From NCBI RefSeq assembly GCF_000576635.1, contig NZ_AVFL01000004.1, positions 1 to 64,000 of the forward strand: a stretch of DNA of 64,000 nt. The letters run 5' to 3'. Below, one piece after another: positions 1 to 8,143 of the stretch. The notes beneath the pieces were generated by a model that was not told the DNA's origin, did not search any database, and was given only the letters and a program-made list of their open reading frames with translations. The translations under genes were made by a program, and so were the position numbers. The stretch comes from Skermanella stibiiresistens SB22. GTDB taxonomy: Bacteria; Pseudomonadota; Alphaproteobacteria; Azospirillales; Azospirillaceae. Positions within the stretch are counted from its first letter, which is position 1, and every line of letters begins with the position of its first letter.

Positions 1-142
1 CCGTCGTCTTGCCGGCGCCGTTGGGACCGATCAGCGCGTGGATGCTGCCCCGCCTGACTTGCAGGTTGACGTCCTTGACCGCGATGAAGCCCTTGAACTG
101 TTTGGTCAGTCCTCGGGTCTCGAGTATGTGATCCCCGTCCAT
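1..142 (-). CDS. ABC transporter ATP-binding protein, LivG-like (N-terminal fragment)
   Basis: The gene runs off the left edge, leaving 47 codons of its N-terminus. The fragment has the standard start of an ABC ATPase: a first strand around LETRGLTKQFKGFIAV, then VKDVNLQVRRGSIHALIG leading into the Walker A loop GPNGAGKT at the edge. The wording of the P-loop region and the N-terminus most resembles LivG-type ATPases of branched-chain amino acid or urea importers; that subfamily call is inference from a short piece. The ATG at 142 is preceded by a strong GGGGAGG ribosome site. The protein would sit on the inner face of the cytoplasmic membrane and power uptake. Confidence 0.8.
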   Translation of the reverse strand, partial: MDGDHILETRGLTKQFKGFIAVKDVNLQVRRGSIHALIGPNGAGKTT

Positions 143-232
143 GCGTACCTCCCCTTGACGGACAGCCGCCCCGGGGGCGGTCGGATGTCCTGGATTTTGC
201 GTGTAGTTAGGGGCTGCGGCCATCCAGTGACA

Positions 233-248
233 CCACCCGAAAGGGTGG
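233..248 (-). terminator. Hairpin downstream of the LuxR-type regulator
   Basis: CCACCC-gaaa-GGGTGG forms a 6-bp GC stem with a tetraloop, 24 bp past the stop of the minus-strand regulator. There is no clear U tract on the minus strand. A second, tighter GC palindrome lies at 166-180. The two could end transcription before the LivG-like gene, but this is a weak call. Confidence 0.35.
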
Positions 249-271
249 CTTTCTGCCGAAACTCCAAAGAC

Positions 272-1279
272 CTACGGCAAAAATCCCAATTCCCGTCCCC
301 GTGCGACGGCGCTGGTACGGGTCGTGACGTACAGCTTGGCGAACAACCTCTTCAGGTACCATTTGACCGTGTCCTCTGAGATGCGCAGTCGCTCGCCGAT
401 CTCGCGGTTTCGCAATCCTTCCGACACCAGCCGCAGGATCTGGACCTCGCGGTGATGCAGTTGGTCCGACGCCGCCGGAGCCGACCGCGCGCTATCGGGT
501 CGCAGCGTTTCGAGTACGCGACCGGATGTCTCGATCGCCTCCCGGCATTGGGAGATGGCGGTGTCTATGTCGACGGCGGTGCCCGCCGCATAGCCGACCA
601 TGACGGCGGCGAAGCCCCGCAGCACCCCTTCGTCATCGGCGTCGAAGCGCTCCAGCCAACGGTTCGCCCGCCGTTGGATCTCGGGCAAGGCGTCACGCTC
701 CTTCGCCATGACACGGCGCGTCAGGACCGCGAGTTGAAGGGCCGAGGCGCAGCCGCCGGTCTTCTCCGTCACTTCCCGGATCTGATCCTCCGACAGGTCC
801 AGCGCCTGGACGCGCGTCAGGTAGTAGCGCGCCTCGTCCAAGGTGAAGCGCAAGTCGGCGGCGCCCAGCTCCAGCAAGGCGCCACAGGCGCGATAGCGCT
901 CCAACGGCAGCGGTGGTTCGCTCCGCGCCGCGATCACCAAGGTGTGACTGGCGGGTAGGGTACTGAGCATCAGGTTGATGTCGCGATGGATCGTCGGATC
1001 GGTCACCGCTTGATAATCATCGAGGAACAGGATGACGGGTTGGCCATCCCGCTCGAACACCTCGGACAGATCCGCCAGGACGCTCTTCGGGTCCAGGCCA
1101 TCCTGGAGAAGCGACCGCCACCCGACAGACATGCCGCGGTTGCGCGCGATGGCGTGCCACCGCGCCATCAACACGGTCTTGCCGATGCCGGCTGGTCCCG
1201 ACAGCAACACGAGACGTGACCGGTCGAACTCGCCGACAAGGTCTTCCAGCCGGGACCGAAAGACGAGACACGTGTCCAT
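272..1279 (-). CDS. Shortened MalT-like (LAL) ATPase with LuxR-type HTH
   Basis: Cytoplasmic transcription regulator. Seen: a P-loop GPAGIGKTVL near the N-terminus, a Walker B-like VILFLDDYQ, a winged-helix/STAND-like middle, and a C-terminal LuxR HTH (REVQILRLVSEGLRNREIG, then ISEDTVKWYLKRLFAKL). LAL/MalT proteins are usually about 900 residues, with a long TPR-like sensor region between ATPase and HTH. Here that region is almost absent, replaced by about 100 residues, so the protein is about 335 aa. I start it at the ATG at 1279. A TTG at 1357 would add 26 residues, and neither has a convincing ribosome site. It is divergent from the 3HB-oligomer hydrolase gene, so it may control it; that is inference. 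The ligand is unknown. Confidence 0.75.
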   Translation of the reverse strand: MDTCLVFRSRLEDLVGEFDRSRLVLLSGPAGIGKTVLMARWHAIARNRGMSVGWRSLLQDGLDPKSVLADLSEVFERDGQPVILFLDDYQAVTDPTIHRDINLMLSTLPASHTLVIAARSEPPLPLERYRACGALLELGAADLRFTLDEARYYLTRVQALDLSEDQIREVTEKTGGCASALQLAVLTRRVMAKERDALPEIQRRANRWLERFDADDEGVLRGFAAVMVGYAAGTAVDIDTAISQCREAIETSGRVLETLRPDSARSAPAASDQLHHREVQILRLVSEGLRNREIGERLRISEDTVKWYLKRLFAKLYVTTRTSAVARGRELGFLP

Positions 1280-1460
1280 CGGCTCGATGTTCAGATTATC
1301 GCTAATTTTCCGCAACGTTTCCGTTGTCCTTTGTCCCAGGGCAAGCCCGAGAACCAATGATGGGATATCCCCGTGTGTAACGGTATTGTCCCGCCTGCTT
1401 CAACCGCTACATGCCCTTGAGAGATTTAGACCGCCAAACTTCTGGACGGCTTACCGCCTA

Positions 1461-1489
1461 TGGTCCTTGATTGGCCAATGGTTCTTGAT
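1461..1489. promoter_or_regulatory. Direct repeat around a 10-bp palindrome, possible operator
   Basis: In the 343-bp divergent region 1280-1622, TGGTCCTTGAT (1461-1471) and TGGTTCTTGAT (1479-1489) are direct repeats 18 bp apart. Between them lies the perfect palindrome ATTGGCCAAT (1470-1479). The geometry suits a protein-binding site for the flanking regulator, but no factor is assigned. Apart from the tandem repeat at 1564-1615, nothing else was recognised in this intergenic region. Confidence 0.4.
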
Positions 1490-1563
1490 CGAGGGTGATG
1501 GGATTGTGGCTGGTGGTGTTCTTGCGGCCGTCCAAGCTCCAGTCCACCATGCCGGCCAAAGTG

Positions 1564-1615
1564 CCTAAATACGGGGCCTAAATACGGGGCCAAAATACGG
1601 GGCCAAAAGACGGGG
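1564..1615. repeat. Four tandem 13-bp repeats just upstream of the hydrolase start
   Basis: Four head-to-tail 13-mers: CCTAAATACGGGG twice, then CCAAAATACGGGG and CCAAAAGACGGGG. The array ends 7 bp before the GTG start at 1623. The G-run of the last copy (extended to GGGGGAAG) is the best ribosome-binding sequence for that start. Confidence 0.9.
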
Positions 1616-1622
1616 GAAGTCG

Positions 1623-3737
1623 GTGATCATCAGGAAAGTCACGCGCATGATGGCCGGGCTGACGGCGATGATGGCCATCGTCTCCGGTTGCGGTGGCGTC
1701 GGTACGCCCGGCGATGGGATGCCCGACTTCGTCCGGGGGGATCTTCAGCGAACCTATTTCGATGGCAAGACCAACGATCTGCTGACCGGCGGCCTGGGCT
1801 CGGCCGGGCTGGCGAACGCGACGCCCCCCGCCTTCGCCGATCCGGCCAATCCGACGGCGGCGGAACTGCGGACGCGCGCGATCCACGCCAACTATCGGGC
1901 CTTGGTCGACATGACGCCTGGCGGAGGGTACGGCTCGCTCTACGGGCCAGCCGTCGGCATCGGCGGCGCCGGCCTGATCGCCGGGCATGAGTATATCGCC
2001 TTGGCCGACGGCGGAAGGCGGCACGGCATCGCATCCTGGACCCAGGAATGGGGTGGCGAGCGGGTCACCCTGATGGTGCAGGTGCCCGATGGCTTCGCCA
2101 TGGGACAGGCTTGCATCGTGACGGCGCCGTCCTCGGGTTCGCGTGGGGTCTATGGCGCCATCGCGACGGCGGGCGAGTGGGGGCTGAAACGGGGCTGCGC
2201 GGTGGCCTATACCGACAAGGGCACCGGCATGGGCGTCCACGACCTCGATCGCGACACGGTCAACCTGATCACCGGGGAGCGGGTGTCGGCCAGCGCTCAA
2301 CCTGACCGTGTCAATTTCCGCGCCGACCTAAGCGAGCCGGAGCGCGCCGCCTTCGCCGCCGCGTTTCCCCATCGGCTGGCCTGGAAGCACGCCCATTCCC
2401 GAGACAATCCGGAAAGCCACTGGGGCCAGGATGTCCTCAACTCGATCGAATTGGCCTTCGCGGTGCTCAACCGGTACCACGCCGCACCCAACGGTCGGAA
2501 ATACACGCCCGAGAACACGGTGGTGATCGCGTCCAGCGTCTCCAATGGCGGCGGCGCCTCGCTGCGGGCGGCGGAGGAGGACCGCGGCAACCTGATCGAC
2601 GGCGTGGCGGTGTCGGAGCCGAATGTCCAGCCACGGTTCGACCCTTCGTTCGCGATCCGTCAAGGCGACGGCCCACCGGTCCGGGACCACAGCCGCCCCT
2701 TGCTGGACTACATCACCCTGGTCAACCTGTACGAACCCTGCGCCGCCCTCTCGATCGCCGACGCTCCCCTCAACACGGCGGCGTCGGCGGGGCGCTGCGA
2801 GGCCTTGGCGCGGGCGGGGTTGCTGAAGGCCAGCACGACGGTGGCCCAGGCGGTGGAGGCGCGGGCCGCGATCAACGCCCACGGCATCCTGCCCGAGCAG
2901 AATTTCCTTCAGCCGGCCTACAACACCTTCTTCGTGCCCCAGTCGATCGCGGTCACCTACGCCAGCGCCTATGCGAGGGCGGGCGTCGAGAAAAACCTTT
3001 GCGGCTACGGCTTCGCCTATCAGGAGAACGGCGTCCCGGCACCGCTTTCCGAGGTGGACGCGGCGAACCTGTTCGCGGTCGGCAATGGCATTCCTCCCAC
3101 CGGCAAGGTCGTGCTGATCAACAACGACGCGCCCGGCGGTCCCCGCGAGGATCGGTCATCGACGCCGGATCAGAACATGGCCGGGGCGCTGTGCCTGCGC
3201 GCCCTGGCTACCGGAACCGATCCGGTCTCGGGAAATCCCCTGACCGGCGAGGCGGCCGAGCGGCGGCGGCGGGTCGAGGAGGGCATCGCGGCGGTCCAGG
3301 CCACCGGCAACCCGCGTGGCAAGCCGGTCGTGATCGTCCAGGGACGCGCCGACGGCATCATTCCGCCAAACCACGCGGCCCGGCCCTATTACGCCTTGGC
3401 CCTCAAAGCGGGGAAAAGGGGTGGCGATGTCCGGTACTACGAGGTCACCAACGCGACGCACCTGGACGCGTTCAACGCGTTTCCCGGCTTCGACACAAGG
3501 TATGTGCCGCTGCACGCCTATTATTTCCAGGCGCTCGACCTGATGTGGGATCATTTGGTCAATGGGGCGCCGCTGCCACCGAGCCAAGTCGTCCACACCG
3601 CGCCGCGCGGACCAGGAGAGGGGACCGGGATGGGAGCGCCGCCGATCGGTCCCGCCAACCTGCCGCCAATCCGCCAGGACGCCAGCGCCGATTCGTTGAT
3701 CAAGTTCGATGGCGCCACGCTGTCGATCCCGGAATGA
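1623..3737 (+). CDS. 3-hydroxybutyrate oligomer hydrolase-like lipoprotein
   Basis: Predicted extracytoplasmic hydrolase of the D-(-)-3-hydroxybutyrate oligomer hydrolase (3HBOH) family, which splits oligomers released from polyhydroxybutyrate into monomers. Its 704 aa match the family length. A lipoprotein signal ends in AIVSGC (Cys about 23). Family-type blocks include APSSGSRGVYGAIATAGEWG, YTDKGTGMGVHDLD and HAHSRDNPESHWGQD. The probable nucleophile lies in SSVSNGG at about residue 307. The C-terminal block VVIVQGRADGIIPPNHAARPY would carry the acid and TNATHLDAFN the histidine of the triad. The start is GTG at 1623 with a G-rich ribosome site from the tandem repeat; an ATG eight codons later is possible. 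It stands alone, divergent from the LuxR-type gene and convergent with the receiver gene 15 bp away. Confidence 0.85.
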   Translation: MIIRKVTRMMAGLTAMMAIVSGCGGVGTPGDGMPDFVRGDLQRTYFDGKTNDLLTGGLGSAGLANATPPAFADPANPTAAELRTRAIHANYRALVDMTPGGGYGSLYGPAVGIGGAGLIAGHEYIALADGGRRHGIASWTQEWGGERVTLMVQVPDGFAMGQACIVTAPSSGSRGVYGAIATAGEWGLKRGCAVAYTDKGTGMGVHDLDRDTVNLITGERVSASAQPDRVNFRADLSEPERAAFAAAFPHRLAWKHAHSRDNPESHWGQDVLNSIELAFAVLNRYHAAPNGRKYTPENTVVIASSVSNGGGASLRAAEEDRGNLIDGVAVSEPNVQPRFDPSFAIRQGDGPPVRDHSRPLLDYITLVNLYEPCAALSIADAPLNTAASAGRCEALARAGLLKASTTVAQAVEARAAINAHGILPEQNFLQPAYNTFFVPQSIAVTYASAYARAGVEKNLCGYGFAYQENGVPAPLSEVDAANLFAVGNGIPPTGKVVLINNDAPGGPREDRSSTPDQNMAGALCLRALATGTDPVSGNPLTGEAAERRRRVEEGIAAVQATGNPRGKPVVIVQGRADGIIPPNHAARPYYALALKAGKRGGDVRYYEVTNATHLDAFNAFPGFDTRYVPLHAYYFQALDLMWDHLVNGAPLPPSQVVHTAPRGPGEGTGMGAPPIGPANLPPIRQDASADSLIKFDGATLSIPE

Positions 3738-3751
3738 TCAGCCCTGGACTC

Positions 3752-4234
3752 CTACCCCTCGGCCAAGCCCATGTTCTTGAGGGCCGCGGTCAGGGCGTTG
3801 CGCAGGCGGACATCGTCATAGGGCTTGCCGACGAAGCCCACCGGATCGGCGGCTTGGGCGCGGGTCATGGTGGCGTGGTCGCTGAAGGCGCTCATGAACA
3901 GCGACGGGATGCCCCAGCGCTGGCGGATCTCGACGGCGGCGTCGATGCCGTCGGTGCCGTTGGCCAGCCTGATGTCCATCAGGATCAGGTCGGGTCGGTA
4001 ATCCTCGGCCGCCATCACCGCGCCGGGACCGGACACCGCCTTGCCACACACCAAGAATCCCAGATCCTCGACCATTTCCTCCAGCAGCATCGCGGGTATC
4101 GCCTCATCCTCGACGATCAGGATGCGGACGTCGCTCGACGGCTCCCGCTCCGGCTTGTCGGAGGGCGGCTTTTCCAAGGGCCGCGGGCCGGCTTGTCTGG
4201 AATGGACGAGTCTGATCTTCGAGATTGCTTGCAT
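3752..4234 (-). CDS. Single-domain response regulator
   Basis: One receiver domain of about 120 residues after a 35-residue charged N-terminal extension, with no output domain (160 aa). Seen: the acidic pair in ILIVEDEAIP, the phospho-acceptor Asp87 in LILMDIRL, and the conserved Lys in VGKPYDD. It lies 114 bp downstream of a HisKA_2 histidine kinase on the same strand and is its likely partner. Such stand-alone receivers usually pass phosphate on or act by protein contact; the target here is unknown. Confidence 0.85.
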   Translation of the reverse strand: MQAISKIRLVHSRQAGPRPLEKPPSDKPEREPSSDVRILIVEDEAIPAMLLEEMVEDLGFLVCGKAVSGPGAVMAAEDYRPDLILMDIRLANGTDGIDAAVEIRQRWGIPSLFMSAFSDHATMTRAQAADPVGFVGKPYDDVRLRNALTAALKNMGLAEG

Positions 4235-4348
4235 GTCGCCAGGCTACGGTTTCGGACTCAAAAGGGGCATCACGTCAACACCCGGCGGCTCGATTTGTCC
4301 TGACGCCCACGAAGCGGTCGCTCGAAAGGGCCATTCCCCGGCAGGCCG

Positions 4349-5455
4349 TCATCCCACCGCCGAGATCAGGAATCGGGTGCCGGTCTTGCCGGAATCGCAC
4401 GTCAGCTCGGCGCCGACCTGGCTCAGCAAGGCGAAGACCATGCGCATCCCGAGGCTTTCGGTCTTCGTGGGGTCCAGCCCCGCTGGCAATCCGACGCCCT
4501 CGTCCTCTACGCTGGCGGTGAATCCGTCGTCATCCGGCAGAGTCTTGAAGCCGACCCGAATCACGCCGCGGCGGCCCGCCGGATAAGCGTATTTGACGGC
4601 GTTGGTGACCAGTTCGTTGATGATCAGCGCCAGCGGGATCACCTTGTCGGTCGGCAACTCATGGGTGTCGGCTTGGACCTCGATGTGGTGGCCCTGTTCT
4701 ATCATCGCGGAATGGGCCAGATCGGCGCAGAGGTCGCGGAGGAACTGGCCGAACTCGACCACACCGACCTTGTCCGTCTTGTACAGGCGCTCGTGGACCC
4801 GGGCGATCGTCGCGACGCGCGCGCAGGCCTCGTCGAAATGGCGGCGGGTGACGGGATCGGCGATCTGGCGGCTTTCCAGGCGCAGCAGGCTGGAGACGAG
4901 CTGGAGGCTGTTCTTGACCCTATGGTTGACCTCCTTCAGCATCAGGTCCTTCTGCTGGATCGACCGCCGCAGTTCCAGCAGCGCCATCACTTGACGAGCG
5001 AGCGTGGAGAGCGCGGCCCGCTGCTCCTCGTCAAGGTCGCGCGGTTCGTGGTCGAGGACGCAGAGGGTGCCGAGCGCCAGCCCGTCGGCGGTCTTGAGCT
5101 GGGCGCCGGCGTAGAAGCGCATGTGGCGAGCGCCCGTCACCAGGGGATTGTCGATGAACCGCTTGTCCGCCCTGAGGTCGGGAATGACGAACAGGCCCGG
5201 CTGGCGGATCGCGAACTGACAGACCGAGGAATCCAGATCGGTCTCGCTGGCGCCAAGCCCAACCTCCGACTTGAACCACTGCCGGTTGGCGTCGACGAAG
5301 CTGACCAGAGCCACCGGCGCGCGGCAGACATAGGCGGCGAGACGCGTCAGATCGTCGAACTCCTCCTCGCGGGGAGTATCGAGGATGCCGTAACCGCGAA
5401 GTGCTTCAAGCCGCTGGATCTCGGAGATCTGCTGCCCAGGAATGGCGCTGCCCAT
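4349..5455 (-). CDS. GAF-domain sensor histidine kinase, HisKA_2 family
   Basis: Soluble sensor kinase. An N-terminal GAF domain (about residues 15-160, with RLEALRGYGILDTPREEEFD and a Cys in SSVCQFAI) precedes a HisKA_2 dimerisation block with the phospho-His at about 178 in KEVNHRVKNSLQLVSSLL. A HATPase domain follows (N box IINELVTNAVKYAYP, then EDEGVGLPAG and SLGMRMVFALLSQVGAEL). No membrane segment is visible. It probably phosphorylates the single-domain receiver encoded 114 bp downstream. I start at the ATG at 5455; a TTG at 5473 would add six residues and neither has a good ribosome site. The 295 bp upstream, to 5750, contain no gene I can support. Confidence 0.88.
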   Translation of the reverse strand: MGSAIPGQQISEIQRLEALRGYGILDTPREEEFDDLTRLAAYVCRAPVALVSFVDANRQWFKSEVGLGASETDLDSSVCQFAIRQPGLFVIPDLRADKRFIDNPLVTGARHMRFYAGAQLKTADGLALGTLCVLDHEPRDLDEEQRAALSTLARQVMALLELRRSIQQKDLMLKEVNHRVKNSLQLVSSLLRLESRQIADPVTRRHFDEACARVATIARVHERLYKTDKVGVVEFGQFLRDLCADLAHSAMIEQGHHIEVQADTHELPTDKVIPLALIINELVTNAVKYAYPAGRRGVIRVGFKTLPDDDGFTASVEDEGVGLPAGLDPTKTESLGMRMVFALLSQVGAELTCDSGKTGTRFLISAVG

Positions 5456-5750
5456 CAAGGTGAATGGTCCCAATAGATCGGAAAACTGGTGGATTGAACA
5501 TCTTCCGGGATTGAGGAACCCGGAAGATCGATCAGGCTAGGATGATGCACGGAATTAATGTCATGAAAAACACATTTCCGGGTTATCCGCCAATGAGCGG
5601 AACATCCTGACGCGGCCACCACCAGCGCATTTGAGGTCTAACGCGCTTGGTCCCTCCTTTGTTGCCGGACTTCGAGGCGGGACACCGAACTTTCCCCCTT
5701 GTCTCCTGGCCGATCGACGCGGGGGGTGATCAAATGACCCCGCTGGAAAA

Positions 5751-6062
5751 TCAGGCGGCTTCCTCGGATCCCTCGGGCATCGCGAGGTCCAGGCGCGTGC
5801 CGGTCGCGTGGGCGTAGAGCAGCAGGTCGTTCAGCAGCTCGCTCTCGGCGTCGGCCGAGTCCTTGCGCCGGATGGCGACCAGCCGGTCGAGAGCCTTGAT
5901 GTTGAAGCCGGCCGACTTGGCCTCGCCCTTCAAATCCTTCAGATCGCTTTTCAGCCCTTCGATCTCATTCAGCAGATTTTCCATGCGGTCGGCGAATTGC
6001 TTCAGCTGCTCGGCCGTCGTGGCACTGGCGGCGATCCCGGTATCGTTCAAGGTCAACTCCAT
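5751..6062 (-). CDS. GapR-like DUF2312 DNA-binding protein
   Basis: A 103-aa protein of the DUF2312/GapR family, nucleoid-associated proteins of alphaproteobacteria that bind overtwisted AT-rich DNA. The diagnostic region is an N-terminal coiled coil (LKQFADRMENLLNEIEGLK) followed by EAKSAGFNIKALDRLVAIR, closely matching the family pattern of basic residues after the coil. The tail after about residue 80 is longer than in short GapR proteins. The start is the ATG at 6062, because the reading frame upstream has no family similarity; the ribosome site is weak. It is divergent from the 146-aa membrane protein. Whether it is the cell-cycle GapR or a paralogue cannot be told here. Confidence 0.85.
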   Translation of the reverse strand: MELTLNDTGIAASATTAEQLKQFADRMENLLNEIEGLKSDLKDLKGEAKSAGFNIKALDRLVAIRRKDSADAESELLNDLLLYAHATGTRLDLAMPEGSEEAA

Positions 6063-6119
6063 GAGTGGGGAGCCGCCGTCATACCCGCGCGCGCGGGCGG
6101 AGGCAACAGGCCGGTCACG

Positions 6120-6145
6120 GAACGTTCCACCGTTCCCCATGGTTG
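6120..6145 (+). promoter_or_regulatory. Candidate EcfG-type (general stress) promoter
   Basis: GGAAC (6120-6124), 17 bp, then GGTT (6142-6145). The alphaproteobacterial EcfG consensus is GGAAC-N16/17-CGTT, so there is one mismatch in the -10. It lies about 75 bp before the start of the small membrane protein gene at 6219. The -35 sits inside the palindrome GGAACGTTCC (6120-6129), so another factor could be the real reader. Confidence 0.4.
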
Positions 6146-6218
6146 GAACCAGGAGCGGCCGCCGCGCGCGGCCCGGCGATTCCACCGACCCAACGACCAC
6201 AGGGAGAAGGACCAGCAA

Positions 6219-6659
6219 ATGGTTGATGCCATACCCGCTTCCGACCGAGGGCACCGCCGCTATCTCGACAGCACGCCCGAACATCCCTACATCCCCTACG
6301 ACACGCCCAGCGCCTATGGCCGCATGCGCGTCGGCCGCACCCGGATGGGCGGCCGATCGGGTGGCGGGATCAGCGACGTGATCCGCGAGCATCCCGTTCC
6401 CTTCGTCCTGTTCGCCGCCAGCGCCGGCATCCTGCTGGCGGCTTGGCTGGGATACCGGCTCACGCGGGATGACGAGGACGACCGCGACGAGGTGACGGTT
6501 GGCTGGGCCATGCCGGATGGGTCGGCGTCCCACTCCGATACGGTGACCAATGTCGCCGCCGACACGCTGGGACAGACCGGGCGCGACAATCCGCCGCGCG
6601 TCCACTCCGCCCAAACTCTCCGCTCCGACAAGACGGCCCCGATCTTCGACCGTCCGTGA
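6219..6659 (+). CDS. Hypothetical single-pass membrane protein
   Basis: 146 aa, no family recognised. The N-terminal 60 residues are soluble and basic/Tyr-rich (RRYLDSTPEHPYIPYDTP). One membrane helix follows (VPFVLFAASAGILLAAWLGY, about residues 59-78), then an acidic stretch (TRDDEDDRDE) and a hydrophilic Ser/Thr-rich tail. I chose the ATG at 6219 because a strong AGGGAGAAGG ribosome site precedes it at 6201-6210; the frame stays open upstream without plausible protein. A possible EcfG promoter precedes it, which would make it a stress-induced envelope protein; that is inference. Confidence 0.7.
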   Translation: MVDAIPASDRGHRRYLDSTPEHPYIPYDTPSAYGRMRVGRTRMGGRSGGGISDVIREHPVPFVLFAASAGILLAAWLGYRLTRDDEDDRDEVTVGWAMPDGSASHSDTVTNVAADTLGQTGRDNPPRVHSAQTLRSDKTAPIFDRP

Positions 6660-6680
6660 TGGCGGCGATCATCCCCCTCA

Positions 6681-6698
6681 GCCGCCCGAGAGGGCGGC
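6681..6698. terminator. Bidirectional hairpin between convergent genes
   Basis: GCCGCCC-gaga-GGGCGGC, a perfect 7-bp GC stem with a 4-base loop. It sits in the 41-bp gap between the convergent membrane-protein and pxpA genes. No T run follows on either strand. Confidence 0.5.
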
Positions 6699-6700
6699 GA

Positions 6701-7483
6701 TCACCTTAGTGTCCGGCTGAATGGCTCGATGGCGATGCCCTGGGTCTCCAGCCGGGCCCTGATCACGCGGGCCATCTCCACGGCCGCCGGATTGTCGCCA
6801 TGGACGCAGATGGTGTCGATTCGGGCCGGGATGGTGGCTCCCGTGACCGTCGTGATCGCCTGGGCTTCCAGCATCGCCAGGACGCGGTCAGCCGCCATCT
6901 CGGCGTCGTGCAGCACGGCGCCGGGTTTCTTGCGGGACGTCAGGTTGCCGTTGTCGTCATAGGTGCGGTCGGCGAAGACCTCCCGCGCCACCCGCAGGCC
7001 CAGCTGGAGCGCCGCGCGCTCCGTCTCCATTCCCGGCATGACGACGAGGATCAGATCGCGGTCCACCGCCCGCGCGGCCCGCGCGCAGGCCAGCGCCAGA
7101 TCGAGATCCACCGCCGCCATATTGCCGAGCGAGCCATGCGCCTTGACATGGGTCAGGCGGTGGCCGGCGGCCTCGGCCAGCGCGCGAACCGCGCCGATCT
7201 GGTAGATCACCATCCTCTCGATGTCGCCGGGATCCTCGCCCTGGATGGGCCGGCGGCCGAAACCCCACGGATCCAGGAAACTCGGATGGGCGCCGACCGC
7301 GACCCCGGCGTCCAGCGCCAGCCGGATGGTGCGGTCGATCACCAGCGGATCGCCGGCATGGAAACCACAGGCGACATTCGCGGTCGTCACCAGTTTCAGC
7401 ATCTCGGCGTCGGCGCCCAGCGTGTAGACGCCGAAGCTCTCTCCCATGTCACAGTTCAGATCGACCTTCGAAACACCCGCCAT
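6701..7483 (-). CDS. pxpA: 5-oxoprolinase subunit A (LamB/YcsF family)
   Basis: 260 aa, the usual length for PxpA, which with PxpB and PxpC forms the ATP-dependent 5-oxoprolinase that opens 5-oxoproline to glutamate in the cytoplasm. The start VDLNCDMGESFGVYTLG is the family signature (DLN.DMGE.FG). It is followed by ANVACGFHAGDPLVI, VGAHPSFLDPWGFGRRP and the C-terminal ICVHGDNPAAVEMA. The start is the ATG at 7483, since family members begin a few residues before that signature; upstream in-frame codons add an AT-rich, non-homologous leader. A GGAG lies 11 bp before it. PxpB and PxpC genes are not adjacent, which is unusual. Confidence 0.9.
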   Translation of the reverse strand: MAGVSKVDLNCDMGESFGVYTLGADAEMLKLVTTANVACGFHAGDPLVIDRTIRLALDAGVAVGAHPSFLDPWGFGRRPIQGEDPGDIERMVIYQIGAVRALAEAAGHRLTHVKAHGSLGNMAAVDLDLALACARAARAVDRDLILVVMPGMETERAALQLGLRVAREVFADRTYDDNGNLTSRKKPGAVLHDAEMAADRVLAMLEAQAITTVTGATIPARIDTICVHGDNPAAVEMARVIRARLETQGIAIEPFSRTLR

Positions 7484-8143
7484 CGTCCACGAAGCTCCGG
7501 CCGCGTTGGTTTCTGAAAACATGCTCAGAATGGCGATTTCGCAGGTGTGGGGCAACTCCCTTGGCATGGTCCGCCACCTTTCTCGAGTCACGAATCCTTG
7601 CGAATTAGTACGCTGGCCAAGACGAACCTGCTTCGAAATTGACAATGAATATGCCGGAAAATTCACAGGAATAGCCTTTCAAAGTCACAGCAATTCTCAT
7701 CGAGGTCACATCTTTGCCACGTTAAATTTTTCTCTATTTCGAATACATTCGCGACCAAGAGAGAGAGCTAGTCTGCATTCGCTTAAGTGAAATTTAACTT
7801 TTGAGTGCTTAGATACATGGCGAGATGCCGTGGGTCGGACCTAATGCTTGATCTGCTGTAAGTAGTCTGGGTCCTGGTGATCCTGTTTCCTTGCAGTGAC
7901 TTGTTGGAGTGCGAATTCGCAGTTCGTTTACTTGGCTTCGCTTACGCCGCACGAAGACGTCGGATTATTCCATCGACAGGCCACAGACCACGATGGATCA
8001 CCCGATGGGGCGAAAGTGGGACAACGGCGGACGGGGCTGGGGCAGAGCGGCGGGCGCGTGCCGCCGCCAACGAATTTGAGAGCAGGAGCCGCCGCCACCG
8101 GAGAGTGGTGGTTTGTGCAACCAAAAACAAACTGGAAGACACC
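7484..8143. other. Long divergent intergenic region with an AT-rich core
   Basis: 660 bp separate pxpA (minus) and the acyltransferase (plus), the longest gap in the window. About 7600-7870 is clearly richer in A+T than the neighbours. A TTGACA at 7639-7644 has no good -10 partner. A heptamer CATTCGC occurs twice, 30 bp apart (about 7746 and 7776). No gene is supported here; frames in the second half are open only because of the GC-rich sequence next to the acyltransferase start. Confidence 0.6.

Noticed and set aside
7934-7947. GG-N10-GC spacing (TTGGCTT and ACGC) about 200 bp before the acyltransferase as a second sigma-54 promoter.
   Set aside because: The -12 element lacks TTGC and only the invariant bases match; such spacing occurs often by chance in GC-rich DNA.
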